From: Noviherbaspirillum soli | GTDB lineage: Bacteria > Pseudomonadota > Gammaproteobacteria > Burkholderiales > Burkholderiaceae_D | Length of the DNA: 64,000 nucleotides | Assembly (NCBI RefSeq): GCF_015352955.1 | Contig: NZ_JACYOX010000001.1 | Span: 453,885 to 517,884 of the forward strand | Direction: 5' to 3' | In this document: positions 1 through 9,603 of the stretch, in pieces | How positions within the stretch are numbered: position 1 is the first letter of the stretch | Layout: each line of letters begins with the position of its first letter | Position numbers and translations under genes: made by a program | Notes under the pieces: generated by a model | Seen by the model: only the letters and a program-made list of their open reading frames with translations | What the model was told of the DNA's origin: nothing | The model's database searches: none

Positions 1-777
1 TGCGTGCTCCCGCAATACGCGCCTGATCGCCATTGCCGCGTTCCAGGCTGGCGATCAGGTGATCGTGCCGTGCCTGCGCCGACGTGCGGGGTGCGCCTGC
101 CACTACGGCGCGCCTGAACCTGCCGCCGACGCAGCCAAGCATGTCGCCCGTCACGCCCAGCATGCGCGCGGCAATATACGCCGGCTCCAGGCAAGCAGCG
201 CTGCCCCTGACCTCCCCGATGTAGGCGCACAAGTCCGTGATCGCGGTGACGGCATTGTGATTCGCCCCCCCTTGCGCCAGGAATGGGTGATGGTGGGCCC
301 GGTTTGCCATAACGGCCGCTCCGGGACGTAGTGATCGCGCACCCTTCCGCTTTGCTGCCAGATGGCATGAATCGTACCTTTCCAGGCAGGCCGCGGCGGG
401 CCGGAATCCGTCGAGGGCGGCGTATGCGCCCAGTGGATCAGTTCCAGGGCGGGTATCACGCGCCCGTCTTCGGTGACCTGCACTGTTTCACCGTCAGTGC
501 TTGCGAAGCAGGCCAGAAGCTGCGTATGCGGTCCCAATGCATCGCTGAGATACAGGTCTTTCATCACGTTAATCACGTTATTTTGCTGCGCATAGTCGCT
601 CGTGGTTTCAATGACGCTGAACTTCAATCCAGCGTGCGTTGCGGCGGCTGTGATTGCTTCCAGGTCTTCCATGCGCTGCCCCGGGCCCCAGAGAATCACG
701 ACGTCCATAGGCTCGAATTGATTCTCAGCACCCATATGGGGTGCCGGCTGCGGCGCTGGAAGCGCTGCCCAAATCAT
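1..777 (-). pseudogene. Frameshifted, partial paralogue of the 1086-2870 clan-CD-like protein
   Basis: The reading frame opens at 777 and stops at 151, but coding-like sequence continues in another frame to the left edge. The shift falls at a run of seven C at 265-271 (seven G in the gene); one extra G would restore an open frame to position 1. The first ~150 residues align by eye with residues ~35-165 of the neighbouring 594-aa protein: a shared GP-x-x-RME stretch, T-x-SD, ALGP-x-TQL and a W-x-G-x-IH. At the two places where that protein has MGHG and LSCGAG, this copy has ACFAS and AIWQQSG, so both candidate catalytic residues are missing. It is therefore either a decayed duplicate or a non-catalytic paralogue with a sequencing error in the homopolymer. 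The 3' end lies outside the window. The ATG at 777 has no clear ribosome binding site, so the true start is uncertain. Confidence 0.6.
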
Positions 778-1085
778 TGTGACTGCCGGGTCCCGGCGCC
801 CTTAAGGATTAAATGCTGCTGCTGACTAACATGAAATCGTACCTTGATGATGGATTAAAAAATGTGCTGGAAGGCGTTGGCTGTTTGCGCCATGCCGCGC
901 ATCGGCGCTTGCCCGGGTCCGTGCAGTCAGCACCCGAATGCATCCGGACAGGCACTGACGGGGCAGGCCGCTCCGCTGGACTGGTCTGCAGCGGGCGTCT
1001 GCCACACGCGTGCGGCGCGATACGATCAGCCCGGCCTGCATGGCACGGCGCCATGCGGCGAAAAAGGGAAGCGCAAGAACCTGCC
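778..1085. other. Intergenic stretch with no recognised feature
   Basis: These 308 bases separate the two paralogues. Short open frames occur on both strands, but none has a convincing ribosome binding site or a recognisable product. No terminator-like hairpin followed by a T-run was seen. Confidence 0.5.
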
Positions 1086-2870
1086 TTACGAATCGAGCCT
1101 CTGCACCGCGCGCTTGGCGGAAAGCGGCTTGCCGCGCAGCGCCTGCTTCTGCCAGAAGCCGCTGGTGGCCAACTCGGCAAAGCCGGCATCGAACCCGTTT
1201 TTCGCGGCCAGTTCGACCGGCGTGATGCGTTGTGAGCGGATCGCAGCATCGGCGTTCGCACCCGCCAGGACCCTGACCAGCGCCAGCGATTTGCCCTCCA
1301 CGGCGTAATGCAGCGCAGTATTGCCATGGTGGTCGGCCTGATTCACATCAGCGCCGTTCTCCAGCAGGGTGGCCGCCAGTTGCGGTGCATCGATCAGGCA
1401 GGCCAGGTGCAGTGGCGGCATGGATTCATTGCTGCATGAGCGGATCAGCGCCGCGTTGCCGAACGGCGCCGGGCCTGCCGTCTGGTAAAGGGCGGCGAAC
1501 ATCCTGGCGTCGCCCTGGGCGCATGCGCGCTGCAGCAGCACGGCCGCATGGCCAGGCTCCTGCACGATGCGGCGCACTGCAGCCGCAAGCAGGCGGCTCC
1601 GCGGGTCCTGGCATGTGCCCGTGGGCACGGCTGGCGACGGCGCCGTCGCGCGGCGGCTTCTGCCACTGACAGGGGCGCCATTGAAATCGGCCATCTGGGC
1701 ACGCCCTGCGATGCCTGCGCTTTCGCTGCCGGGTTCCCCGGCTGGAAGCCGTACCGCCTTTTCCGTGCGACGGCAGTTTTTGCGGGCCCTGGACGCCAGC
1801 TTCTCATAGCGCTTGCGACGGCCGGAATCGACGGAAGCATCAAGCGGCTTTCCGAATGCGCTGGTCACGTCAACCAGCGGCGGCACGTCGCTGAAAAGTT
1901 CGGCAATCGTGTCCAGTCCGCCATTGCGCACCTGCTCATGCATGATGCGGGACAGATTTTCCTCAAGGAGCAGCGAATCCGGCCGGACATCCTCCCGCGA
2001 CATTGCCTCGACAGCGCGGTGCAGGGCATCCTGGTCAGCCACCGCCAAGGCGGCGTCATGCGACCGCGCCACCGCCAGTTGCCGCAGCCGTCCCGGCAGA
2101 AAGGCGGGCATTGCCTCCACGACGGATCGTGCCGGCTCCAGCACGATGGGCGAGCGGATTTCTCCTCCCGCCAGGGTCACGGGCACTGCCGCCGTCCGCC
2201 CCACCCAGGCCAGCAGCGCGGTGGGGGAAAAGACGGCCTCGGTCCGATGCAGATGAATGAATTCGCAGATGCTGCGTACGGCCTGGGCCGTTTCCGAAAC
2301 GCCGTGGCGGGTCATATTGCCGTAGATGAGATTGGGACCATATTCCTGCGCATCATCCGATTCGGCGATCAGTTCGCCCAGGCTTCCAGCGCCGCAGCTC
2401 AGCATATGGATCATGCCGTTCCACGGCAAGCGCTCCCCGGTCGCCGGGTCGGTGTGCTTGCCCAGACGCAGCCACTTGAGCAAGATCAGCGTGTCGTCCT
2501 GCCGGGTCTGCTCCTCCCCCTCCGCACCCGGTCCGCGGCAGATCGTCTTGATCTGATGCTTGCCGGACTGGTTCATGCCATGGCCCATCACGATGAGCTG
2601 GGTGGCAGGGCCCAGCGCGCCGCTGGCGTGGACCTCGTCCATTGTCGCGGCGTTGAAATCATCGCTGTCGGTGTGGATCATGCGCAGGGACAGTCCCAGG
2701 GAGCGGCACTGGACGGCCAGGCACCTGGCCACACGCTCCATGCGCGGGCCGACGATGGCGACTATGTGTTTTTCCCGGGAAGACGCCCGATCGGGCGGCG
2801 TGGTGATGGAGATGACGGGCAGGAGATCGCTGTGGGTGTTGTGATGTCGTAGAGATGTTGGAAGTGCCAT
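1086..2870 (-). CDS. Ankyrin-repeat protein with a candidate caspase-like (clan CD) cysteine protease domain
   Basis: The product has 594 residues. Residues ~35-165 form an alpha/beta-like region with two motifs typical of clan CD cysteine peptidases (caspase/clostripain/C80 type). A hydrophobic strand ends in MGHG (His97-Gly98), and a second ends in HMLSCGAG (Cys159). A low-complexity, Arg/Ala/Ser-rich linker spans ~355-420. About residues 470-560 are ankyrin repeats, with PLHLA, GADVN and GNTALHYA signatures. No signal peptide or membrane segment is visible. Ankyrin repeats plus a protease-like domain suggest a protein that acts on host or prey proteins, but no secretion system is in the window, so the role is inferred. 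A degenerate paralogue lies immediately downstream. The start is the first ATG of the frame; its ribosome binding site is weak. The ankyrin part is secure, the protease assignment is tentative. Confidence 0.7.
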   Translation of the reverse strand: MALPTSLRHHNTHSDLLPVISITTPPDRASSREKHIVAIVGPRMERVARCLAVQCRSLGLSLRMIHTDSDDFNAATMDEVHASGALGPATQLIVMGHGMNQSGKHQIKTICRGPGAEGEEQTRQDDTLILLKWLRLGKHTDPATGERLPWNGMIHMLSCGAGSLGELIAESDDAQEYGPNLIYGNMTRHGVSETAQAVRSICEFIHLHRTEAVFSPTALLAWVGRTAAVPVTLAGGEIRSPIVLEPARSVVEAMPAFLPGRLRQLAVARSHDAALAVADQDALHRAVEAMSREDVRPDSLLLEENLSRIMHEQVRNGGLDTIAELFSDVPPLVDVTSAFGKPLDASVDSGRRKRYEKLASRARKNCRRTEKAVRLPAGEPGSESAGIAGRAQMADFNGAPVSGRSRRATAPSPAVPTGTCQDPRSRLLAAAVRRIVQEPGHAAVLLQRACAQGDARMFAALYQTAGPAPFGNAALIRSCSNESMPPLHLACLIDAPQLAATLLENGADVNQADHHGNTALHYAVEGKSLALVRVLAGANADAAIRSQRITPVELAAKNGFDAGFAELATSGFWQKQALRGKPLSAKRAVQRLDS

Positions 2871-3095
2871 TGCTCGGTGCTTGATACGGTGTTTAAAACG
2901 CTTGCGCGGCGGGACCAGTTTCCTGCCAGGGGCGGCGTGATGGACACGTCGCCAGCAGCATTTAACTGATGACCGCCCTCCGTAACCGATATTTATTTAT
3001 TTGTTCGCTTATAGATTAAAAACGACGCATCCAGAGGAATGATCCCGGCAGGTCCGGGCCAGGCTTGCCAAGGGAAAGGTATCGCGCAGCAGGCG

Positions 3096-3129
3096 AAAAA
3101 AAACGGCGGCCGTTTCACCGGCCGCCGTT
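3096..3129 (-). terminator. Rho-independent terminator of the Rid-aminotransferase pair
   Basis: An 11-bp perfect GC-rich stem (3102-3112 with 3119-3129) has a 6-base loop. On the minus strand it is followed by a run of T (3096-3103). It lies 19 bases past the aminotransferase stop codon. Confidence 0.85.
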
Positions 3130-3147
3130 CAATGACATGGACGCTCG

Positions 3148-4341
3148 TCAGCTGCGCGCCGCGATCAGCCTGGCCAGCTTCTGCACCCCGATGCGAATCT
3201 GCTCCGGCGGCACCGTCACGAAGCTCAGACGCATCGTGTTCGAGGCCGGCGTGTTGGCATAGAACGGCGCGCCCGGCACGAAGGCGACGTTTTCCGCGAC
3301 CGCCGCCTCGAGCAGCTCCATGCTGTTGATATGCGCCGGCAGCGTGACCCAGATGAACATGCCGCCTTGCGGACGGGTCCAGGTGGCGCTGGCCGGGAAG
3401 AATTCCTGCAGCGCGTCCAGCATGGCCTGGCACTGGTCGGCGTAGAGCTGGCGTATGGTCGGGATATGCTCTGAGAGGAAGCCGTCCTTGACCACTTCAT
3501 GCACCACCATCTGGGTCAGCTGCGCGGTATGCAGGTCGGTCGCCTGCTTGGCCTGCTCCAGCTTCCTGGCCAGCGGCACCGGCGCCACCGCGTAACCGAG
3601 GCGGATGCCGGGGGTCAGCACCTTCGAGAACGAGCCCATGTAGACCACGCCGCCGGGGTTCATGTTCAGCAGCTTGGGCAGCGGCTCGCCGTTATAGCTC
3701 AGGGCGCCGTAGGGGTCGTCCTCGATCAGCGGTATGCCCAGGCGGGCACAGGTTTCCACCAGCGCCGCGCGACGCTCCAGCGTCATGCTGCGGCCGGTCG
3801 GGTTCTGGAAATTGGGCAGCGAGTACAGCAGGCGCGCGCCCTGCCCGACGGCTTCCAGGTCGGCCGGCACCAGGCCATCGTCATCGGTGGCCACCGACAC
3901 GAACTGCGGCCGGTACACCGAGAATGCCTGCAATGCCCCCAGGTAGCTGGGCGTTTCCACAAGCACCTTGCTGCCTTCGTCGATCAGCACCTTGCCCAGC
4001 AGGTCCAGGCCCTGCTGCGAGCCCGACAGCATCAGCACCTGTTCCGGCACGATCTTCGAATCGGGGGTGGAAAGCGAGTCGGCGATCCATTCCCGCAGTG
4101 GCGCATAGCCGTCGCTCGGGCCGTACTGCAGCGCGACCTTGCCGGCGCGCGTCAGCACGGCGTCATAGGCTTCCCGCATGCGCTCGACCGGGAAGGTCAG
4201 CGGCGACGGCAGGCCGCCGGCGAAGGAGATGATTTCCGGGCGCATCGTGATCTTCAGGATTTCACGGATGGCGGAGCTTTGCAGCTGCTCGGCGCGTTGC
4301 GAGAACTGCCACTGGATGGGGTTGGGATTTTCGATTTTCAT
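3148..4341 (-). CDS. PLP-dependent class I/II aminotransferase (2-aminoadipate/LysN-like)
   Basis: The 397-aa product is a full-length fold-type I aminotransferase. Visible signatures are SFAGGLP near the N-terminus, GSQQGLDLLGK (cofactor phosphate loop), NFQNPTGR (substrate/cofactor Asn), EDDPYG (Asp to the PLP ring nitrogen) and GSFSKVLTPGIRLGY, whose Lys forms the Schiff base. This branch includes 2-aminoadipate, valine-pyruvate and aromatic aminotransferases and the MocR C-terminal domains; no N-terminal winged helix is present, so it is an enzyme and not a MocR regulator. It begins 36 bases after a Rid-family gene, and the two look co-transcribed. Rid proteins remove reactive enamine/imine products of PLP enzymes, which fits the pairing. 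The exact amino acid substrate cannot be read from the sequence. Confidence 0.9.
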   Translation of the reverse strand: MKIENPNPIQWQFSQRAEQLQSSAIREILKITMRPEIISFAGGLPSPLTFPVERMREAYDAVLTRAGKVALQYGPSDGYAPLREWIADSLSTPDSKIVPEQVLMLSGSQQGLDLLGKVLIDEGSKVLVETPSYLGALQAFSVYRPQFVSVATDDDGLVPADLEAVGQGARLLYSLPNFQNPTGRSMTLERRAALVETCARLGIPLIEDDPYGALSYNGEPLPKLLNMNPGGVVYMGSFSKVLTPGIRLGYAVAPVPLARKLEQAKQATDLHTAQLTQMVVHEVVKDGFLSEHIPTIRQLYADQCQAMLDALQEFFPASATWTRPQGGMFIWVTLPAHINSMELLEAAVAENVAFVPGAPFYANTPASNTMRLSFVTVPPEQIRIGVQKLARLIAARS

Positions 4342-4377
4342 GCTGGGAAAGTGGAATGCGGGAGATTCGGTATGCTG

Positions 4378-4836
4378 TCAGGCCAGTTCAGCGATCAGTT
4401 CAATTTCTACGCAGGCGCCTAGCGGAATCTGCGCCACGCCGAAGGCTGACCGGGCATGACGACCAGCGTCGCCAAAGACCTCGACCAGAAGCTCCGAGGC
4501 GCCGTTGGTCACCAGGTGCTGCTCGGTATAGTCGGGAGTGGAATTCACCAGGCTCATGACCTTGACGATGCGCTTGACACGATCAAGGTCGCCCCCGCAC
4601 GCAGCCTGCAGGGTAGCCATCAGGTCGATCGCCACCGCGCGTGCCGCCTGCTTGCCCTCTTCCGTTCCCATGGTCTTGCCCAGCTGGCCTACCCACACCT
4701 TGCCGTCCTTCTTGGCGATGTGGCCGGAGACAAATACCGTGTTGCCAGTCTGGGCGTACATGACATAGGCAGCGGCCGGCGAGGCGACGGCTGGCAAGTC
4801 GATGTTCAGGGCCTTGAGTTTTTCGTAAAACGACAT
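4378..4836 (-). CDS. RidA/YjgF-family protein (Rid deaminase subfamily)
   Basis: The product has 152 residues, the length of the longer Rid subfamily and not the ~128 aa of archetypal RidA. Recognisable features are the GNTVFVSGH strand, the central AAR-x-x-A-x-DLM helix and the C-terminal RSAFGVAQIPLGACVEIE motif, which carries the conserved Arg and the terminal Glu. Rid proteins are trimeric cytosolic enzymes that hydrolyse reactive 2-aminoacrylate-type enamines released by PLP enzymes. The start at 4836 is chosen because GGAG lies six bases upstream; a longer frame to 4944 would add unrelated residues. The next gene downstream on the same strand is a PLP aminotransferase. Confidence 0.9.
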   Translation of the reverse strand: MSFYEKLKALNIDLPAVASPAAAYVMYAQTGNTVFVSGHIAKKDGKVWVGQLGKTMGTEEGKQAARAVAIDLMATLQAACGGDLDRVKRIVKVMSLVNSTPDYTEQHLVTNGASELLVEVFGDAGRHARSAFGVAQIPLGACVEIELIAELA

Positions 4837-5107
4837 GCAAGCTCCGTATGTGCAATGGTTCAGGGAAGGAATTTTACTCTGAAAGCAGAGCCGGCTCGCT
4901 GTTCTGTTATCGCACATGCAAGCGCTTCGCCCCTTCACCGGCACACTGGCGCCAAGTTTTTTCTATCCTGTCGAAGCAGACCCGTGTCGCCCCTGATCTA
5001 CGCGCGCCAGCACATTCCGGGCACCGCCCTCGTCGAACCAGCCGTAACAGCGGACGACAGAGGCGGCCTCATCTCTGCACAGTGCCGATCCGGCGTTCCC
5101 GAAGATA

Positions 5108-7183
5108 TCAAGGCTTCCCGCCGACGGGACCATCCCAGCTGGCGCGGTTCTTGGCCAGCGCCTTCGCAAACCGCTCCTCGGCCTTGGCACGCTCTGCCTC
5201 GTAACGGGCCGCGTCCCTGGGTGGATTGCGTGGCACGTGCGGCGGGATCACGCCGGGCGTGCCAGGCGCGGCAGTCGATTCGCCGCCGATGCCGCCGATG
5301 GCCAGGAACGAGGCCGGATGGCGCCGCACGGTCCCGTTCTCATCCCGTACGTAGCCGACTTCATCCATGCGGTCGAACAACCGGGGATCCGTGTCCGGCA
5401 TCAGGCCAGCCGCAAACAGGACGCGGCCTGCCTCGCTGATGCGGCGCGTGGTGTCGAATGCCGTCCCCGCCGGCAGGTCGACACTGTCGCCCGCCATCAG
5501 GGCGCGCACGGTCAACTCCAGGCAGTTGTTGACGTAATGGCCGTAAGCGTCGGCGGCATCGATCCCCGGCGGCAGGATGTTGGGTTCCTGCGCGAAGCGC
5601 CCCTTCAGGAGGGCATCGACATGCGCATCCCGAACCGCCATCCCGCGCGCCAGGCTGGCCTTGACTTCTCCCGTGTGCAGGCAGGGATCGGCGGCATACA
5701 GCCATTGCTTGCCCTTCAGCCCCAGTCCCTCGGCGGCGAGGCGGTCGTTGAATGCCTGCAGCGCGGCAAAAGCGCGCAGCCTGGTAAAGATCGCACTCGG
5801 CGGACCAGTGCGTTCATACGATGCGCGCACCGGCAGCACCTCCGGCATGCCCATCCCGGTGCCCTTGAGCATGGCCTCATGGAGCTGGGTGGTGTCATAG
5901 GTGTTGGATGGCACCCCCAGAGCCGCCGGCATCAGTCCGTCAACCGGCTTGTCCTTGCCGATCACAATCGATTCCTGGTGGTTGATCGTGATCTCGCCCT
6001 GTGGGCTGGCCGCCAGGACCGAGATATGGGTGATGCCGGCATAGGTGTCCTGATGCCACATGACCGCAGCCACGCCCTGCCCCGGCACGCATTCCCGCAA
6101 TCGTTGTCCCAGCTGTCCAAAGAAGGACAGGCCCCACGACCGGTCATCCCGCGAATCGAAGATATCCCGGAAGATCAGTCCCTTCACCTCCAGCTCGCCG
6201 GCAAGGCGGGAGAACACCTTGTCGTCCAGTCCCAGGGCGGCGCGAAAATCCTGATAGAAACGCGTGTTGGCCAGGCCGGTGCCCGGGGCCGCTGCCAATG
6301 CCAATGCTGGCGGCTGGTAACGGAAACTGATTTCTCCCTTCGGGTCTGGCCAGAATGCGCCTTGCACGAGCTCGAACAGGGTGTGGGCGTCATTCGCATG
6401 CTGCAAGGCCGCCCGAAACGGCTTGAGGTAGGGATTCTCGCCGCCCAGCAGGATAGCGATGTCATCCAGCAGCGGTTTCATGAAGTCGACACTGTCCGGC
6501 GCGCCGCGCGGGACAGTGCCGTCGGCCAGAAAGCGCAGGACTTCGTCGCGTGTCCACAGCGGCTTGTCGACGATCATGCTGCTGCCGCCGGTCGAGTGAT
6601 TTTCGCCCTGGCCGGCGATGGCCCGCATCACGGCGGCCAGCAGGACCGGCGACAGCTCGCCCAGATCATGCGACTGAGCATGCAGCGGATCGGGAGAAGA
6701 GCCAGCCCGGGGGCCAAAGGCCGGGGCGGCAGGCCGCTGCGCATTGGCGTGGGTTATGCCATGCACGTTCCGGCTGGCGCGCACGCTTTCCGGCTCACAG
6801 TTCGCCGCCGCGTGCCGCAGGTAAGCGTGCGGCATGGTGTCGGGAATGGTCTCGAATTCGTGCTCCCAATGATGCTCTTCGACGATTGCGGGAAATCCGT
6901 GCAGGACGCTGTTGCGCTGGGCCTGTTCCGCAGCCCGCCCCGAGCCCTTGACGATTAGTCGCTGCAGCACACGCGCTTCCAGTGGCGAAAAACTCGCTTC
7001 CAACGCGCCCGACGCCCTGTTCTGCTGCGGGTCAACCCGGTGCAGTGTGATTGACCGCCTCGGCACGCATGCCGCAAACGGCAGGCGGGTGCGCACGGGA
7101 CAGGAAAACCGGGGAAGGCGCGCCGGCGTCTGAAGCCGTGCGGACTTGATATTGTGGCGAACGCAATGTACGGCAGATAGCAT
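5108..7183 (-). CDS. Unrecognised 691-aa soluble protein
   Basis: I do not recognise this family. The start at 7183 is chosen because an AAAGGAAA ribosome binding site sits just upstream; the frame stays open 22 codons further, to 7249. The first ~150 residues are rich in Arg, Ala and Pro and poor in regular structure, ~155-690 looks folded, and the last ~40 are highly charged (Glu/Lys/Arg/Ala). No signal peptide, membrane segment or repeat is visible. A conserved-looking centre contains WHQDTYAGITHISVLAAS and INHQESIVIG. A disordered basic N-terminus followed by a globular body, next to other eukaryotic-like proteins, would suit a secreted effector, but that is context only. The gene is divergent from htpG. 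Confidence 0.7.
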   Translation of the reverse strand: MLSAVHCVRHNIKSARLQTPARLPRFSCPVRTRLPFAACVPRRSITLHRVDPQQNRASGALEASFSPLEARVLQRLIVKGSGRAAEQAQRNSVLHGFPAIVEEHHWEHEFETIPDTMPHAYLRHAAANCEPESVRASRNVHGITHANAQRPAAPAFGPRAGSSPDPLHAQSHDLGELSPVLLAAVMRAIAGQGENHSTGGSSMIVDKPLWTRDEVLRFLADGTVPRGAPDSVDFMKPLLDDIAILLGGENPYLKPFRAALQHANDAHTLFELVQGAFWPDPKGEISFRYQPPALALAAAPGTGLANTRFYQDFRAALGLDDKVFSRLAGELEVKGLIFRDIFDSRDDRSWGLSFFGQLGQRLRECVPGQGVAAVMWHQDTYAGITHISVLAASPQGEITINHQESIVIGKDKPVDGLMPAALGVPSNTYDTTQLHEAMLKGTGMGMPEVLPVRASYERTGPPSAIFTRLRAFAALQAFNDRLAAEGLGLKGKQWLYAADPCLHTGEVKASLARGMAVRDAHVDALLKGRFAQEPNILPPGIDAADAYGHYVNNCLELTVRALMAGDSVDLPAGTAFDTTRRISEAGRVLFAAGLMPDTDPRLFDRMDEVGYVRDENGTVRRHPASFLAIGGIGGESTAAPGTPGVIPPHVPRNPPRDAARYEAERAKAEERFAKALAKNRASWDGPVGGKP

Positions 7184-7330
7184 GGGCAATTTCCTTTTAG
7201 TCTGGAAGTTCTCTGCTTGAACCTCCTGCGGCTTGGCATTTTTCCACACGTGCAGGCGGCAACTTTATTCCCCGCCAATATCAGGAATGCGCATTTCCGC
7301 CGCTTGCGGTTACACCAATGCGTCTTGGGT

Positions 7331-7358
7331 ATTGAAATCCGTCCATGCATCCCCAGTT
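7331..7358 (+). promoter_or_regulatory. Candidate sigma-32 heat-shock promoter of htpG
   Basis: ATTGAAA at 7331-7337 is followed after 13 bases by CCCCAGTT at 7351-7358. This resembles the sigma-32 consensus (CTTGAAA, 13-17 bases, CCCCAT-T). It lies 50 bases upstream of the htpG start codon, which is a known heat-shock gene. Confidence 0.55.
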
Positions 7359-7408
7359 GGGAGAAAAATTTTTTCCGTGTAACTATCGTTAGACAGAGGT
7401 GAACCACA

Positions 7409-9322
7409 ATGGCCGTATCCGAAAAGCAAACCCTGGGCTTCCAGGCAGAAGTCAAGCAGCTGCTGCAATTGATGATCCATTCCCTGTACTCCAACAAGGA
7501 AATCTTTCTGCGGGAGCTGATTTCCAATGCTTCCGACGCCGCCGACAAGCTGCGTTTCGAAGCCATCAACAATGGCGCGCTGTTCGAGGATGATCCCGAC
7601 CTGAAGATACGCGTGGACTTCGACAAGGAAGCCCGCACCATCACCATCTCCGACAACGGCATCGGCATGAGCCGCGACGACGCGGTGGAACACCTGGGCA
7701 CGATCGCGAAGTCCGGCACCAAGGAATTCTTCTCGAAACTCTCCGGCGACCAGCAGAAGGATGCTGCCCTGATCGGCCAGTTCGGCGTGGGCTTCTACTC
7801 CGCCTTCATCGTGGCCGACCGCATCACCGTCGAATCGCGCCGCGCCGGGCTGCCGGCTTCCGAAGGCGTGCGCTGGGAATCCGGCGGCGAAGGCGACTTC
7901 ACCGTGGAAGCGATCGACAAGCCGAGTCGCGGCACCGACATCATCCTGCACCTGCGCGAAGGCGAGGACGACTTCCTGTCGTCGTGGAAGATCAAATCCA
8001 TCATCCGCAAATACTCCGACCATATCTCCCTGCCGATCCAGATGAAAAAGGAAGAGTGGAACGAGGAAAAGAAGGAGATGGTGGTCACCGACGAACCTGA
8101 AACCATCAACCAGGCCAGCGCGCTGTGGGCGCGCAACCGCGCCGATATCACGCCCGAGCAGTACACCGAGTTCTACAAGCATGTGTCGCACGACTTCCAG
8201 GACCCGCTGACCTTCACCCATAACCGGGTGGAAGGGCGCAGCGAATATACGCAGCTGCTGTATATCCCGTCCAAGGCGCCGTTCGACCTGTGGGACCGCA
8301 ACAAGCGCGGCGGCATCAAGCTGTATGTGAAGCGCGTGTTCATCATGGATGACGCCGAGCAGCTGATGCCCGTGTACCTGCGCTTCGTCAAGGGCGTGAT
8401 CGACTCGGCCGACCTGCCGCTGAACGTCTCGCGCGAGATCCTGCAGGAGTCGCGCGACGTGAAGGTGATCCGCGAAGGTTCGACCAAGCGGGTGCTGGGC
8501 ATGCTGGAAGAACTGGCCAACAGCGACGAGCAGGAAGGCAAGGACAAGTACGCCACTTTCTGGACCGAGTTCGGCCAGGTGCTGAAGGAAGGCATCGGCG
8601 AGGACAGCAACAACAAGGAGCGCATCGCCAAGCTGCTGCGCTTCGCCTCCACCCAGAATGACAGCGACGCCCAGACCGTGTCGTTTGCCGATTATGTATC
8701 GCGCATGAAGGAAGGCCAGGACAAGATCTACTACGTCACCGCCGAAACCTATGCGGCGGCCAAGAACAGCCCGCACCTGGAGATCTTCCGCAAGAAGGGC
8801 GTGGAAGTGCTGCTGCTGACGGACCGCGTGGATGAATGGATGCTGTCCTTCCTGCAGGACTTCGACGGCCGCGAGCTGGTGTCGGTGGCCAAGGGCGACC
8901 TCGACCTCGGCAAGCTGGAAGACGAGACCGAGAAGAAGCAGCATGAGGAAACCGAGGCGCAGTACAAGGACCTGGTCGAAAAGATGAAGACCGCGCTGGC
9001 CGACAAGGCCAAGGAAGTGCGCGTGACTTTCCGCCTGACCGATTCCCCGGCCTGCCTGGTGGCCGACGAGAACGAACTGTCGGGCAACCTGCTGCGCATG
9101 CTGAAGGCGGCCGGCCAGAACGCGCCGGAATCCAAGCCCATCCTGGAGATCAACCCGGACCATCCGCTGGTGCAGCGCCTGAAGTACGAGGAGAGCAAAT
9201 TCGATGACTGGGCCAACATCCTGTTCGACCAGGCCGCGCTGGCCGAAGGCGGCACGCTGAGCGACCCGGCCGGCTTCGTGAAGCGGCTCAATGAAATGCT
9301 GCTGGGGATGGCGACGCGGTAA
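7409..9322 (+). CDS. htpG: Molecular chaperone HtpG (bacterial Hsp90)
   Basis: The 637-aa product is full length for Hsp90 without the eukaryotic charged linker. The GHKL ATPase N-terminus shows [14 protein letters not shown], the ATP-lid motifs DNGIGM and GTIAKSGT, and [11 protein letters not shown]. The middle domain has [18 protein letters not shown], including the conserved Arg that contacts the ATP gamma phosphate. The C-terminal dimerisation domain is complete. HtpG is a cytosolic dimeric ATP-dependent chaperone that remodels client proteins. The ATG at 7409 follows an AGAGGTGA ribosome binding site. Monocistronic arrangement is supported by a heat-shock-type promoter upstream and a terminator downstream. 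Confidence 0.98.
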   Translation: MAVSEKQTLGFQAEVKQLLQLMIHSLYSNKEIFLRELISNASDAADKLRFEAINNGALFEDDPDLKIRVDFDKEARTITISDNGIGMSRDDAVEHLGTIAKSGTKEFFSKLSGDQQKDAALIGQFGVGFYSAFIVADRITVESRRAGLPASEGVRWESGGEGDFTVEAIDKPSRGTDIILHLREGEDDFLSSWKIKSIIRKYSDHISLPIQMKKEEWNEEKKEMVVTDEPETINQASALWARNRADITPEQYTEFYKHVSHDFQDPLTFTHNRVEGRSEYTQLLYIPSKAPFDLWDRNKRGGIKLYVKRVFIMDDAEQLMPVYLRFVKGVIDSADLPLNVSREILQESRDVKVIREGSTKRVLGMLEELANSDEQEGKDKYATFWTEFGQVLKEGIGEDSNNKERIAKLLRFASTQNDSDAQTVSFADYVSRMKEGQDKIYYVTAETYAAAKNSPHLEIFRKKGVEVLLLTDRVDEWMLSFLQDFDGRELVSVAKGDLDLGKLEDETEKKQHEETEAQYKDLVEKMKTALADKAKEVRVTFRLTDSPACLVADENELSGNLLRMLKAAGQNAPESKPILEINPDHPLVQRLKYEESKFDDWANILFDQAALAEGGTLSDPAGFVKRLNEMLLGMATR

Positions 9323-9369
9323 AGGCACCGGCCGCGGGGTCGTGCAGTGATCCCATCGCCCATCAACGA

Positions 9370-9395
9370 GACCGGCCATTGCGCCGGTCTTTTTT
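9370..9395 (+). terminator. Rho-independent terminator of htpG
   Basis: A 7-bp stem (GACCGGC at 9370-9376 with GCCGGTC at 9383-9389) is followed by TTTTTT at 9390-9395, 48 bases after the htpG stop codon. Confidence 0.85.
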
Positions 9396-9500
9396 CGCCG
9401 ATCGAAAAGCGGCCAGTGCCGTTGTCGCGTGCATGGTCCGCAGCCAACACCCCGGCTTGCGCAAGCAGCAAGGACAAACAACGGCCCCTCGAAAGCTTCC

Positions 9501-9528
9501 TGAACCATACCGCTGGTCCCGGCACTTA
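9501..9528 (+). promoter_or_regulatory. Hrp-box-like motif upstream of the LRR gene
   Basis: TGAACC (9501-9506), then 15 bases, then GCACTTA (9522-9528). The HrpL-dependent hrp box of plant-associated bacteria is GGAACC, 15-16 bases, CCACNNA; this site differs at two positions. It lies 75 bases before the start codon. A match of this quality could arise by chance. Confidence 0.3.
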
Positions 9529-9603
9529 CGCCCGTTCCTCGCCGGCTGGCGAGTGACAGCATCTGGCATGCAACCAGCAATCTCATGAACAGGAGGGTTA
9601 ACT

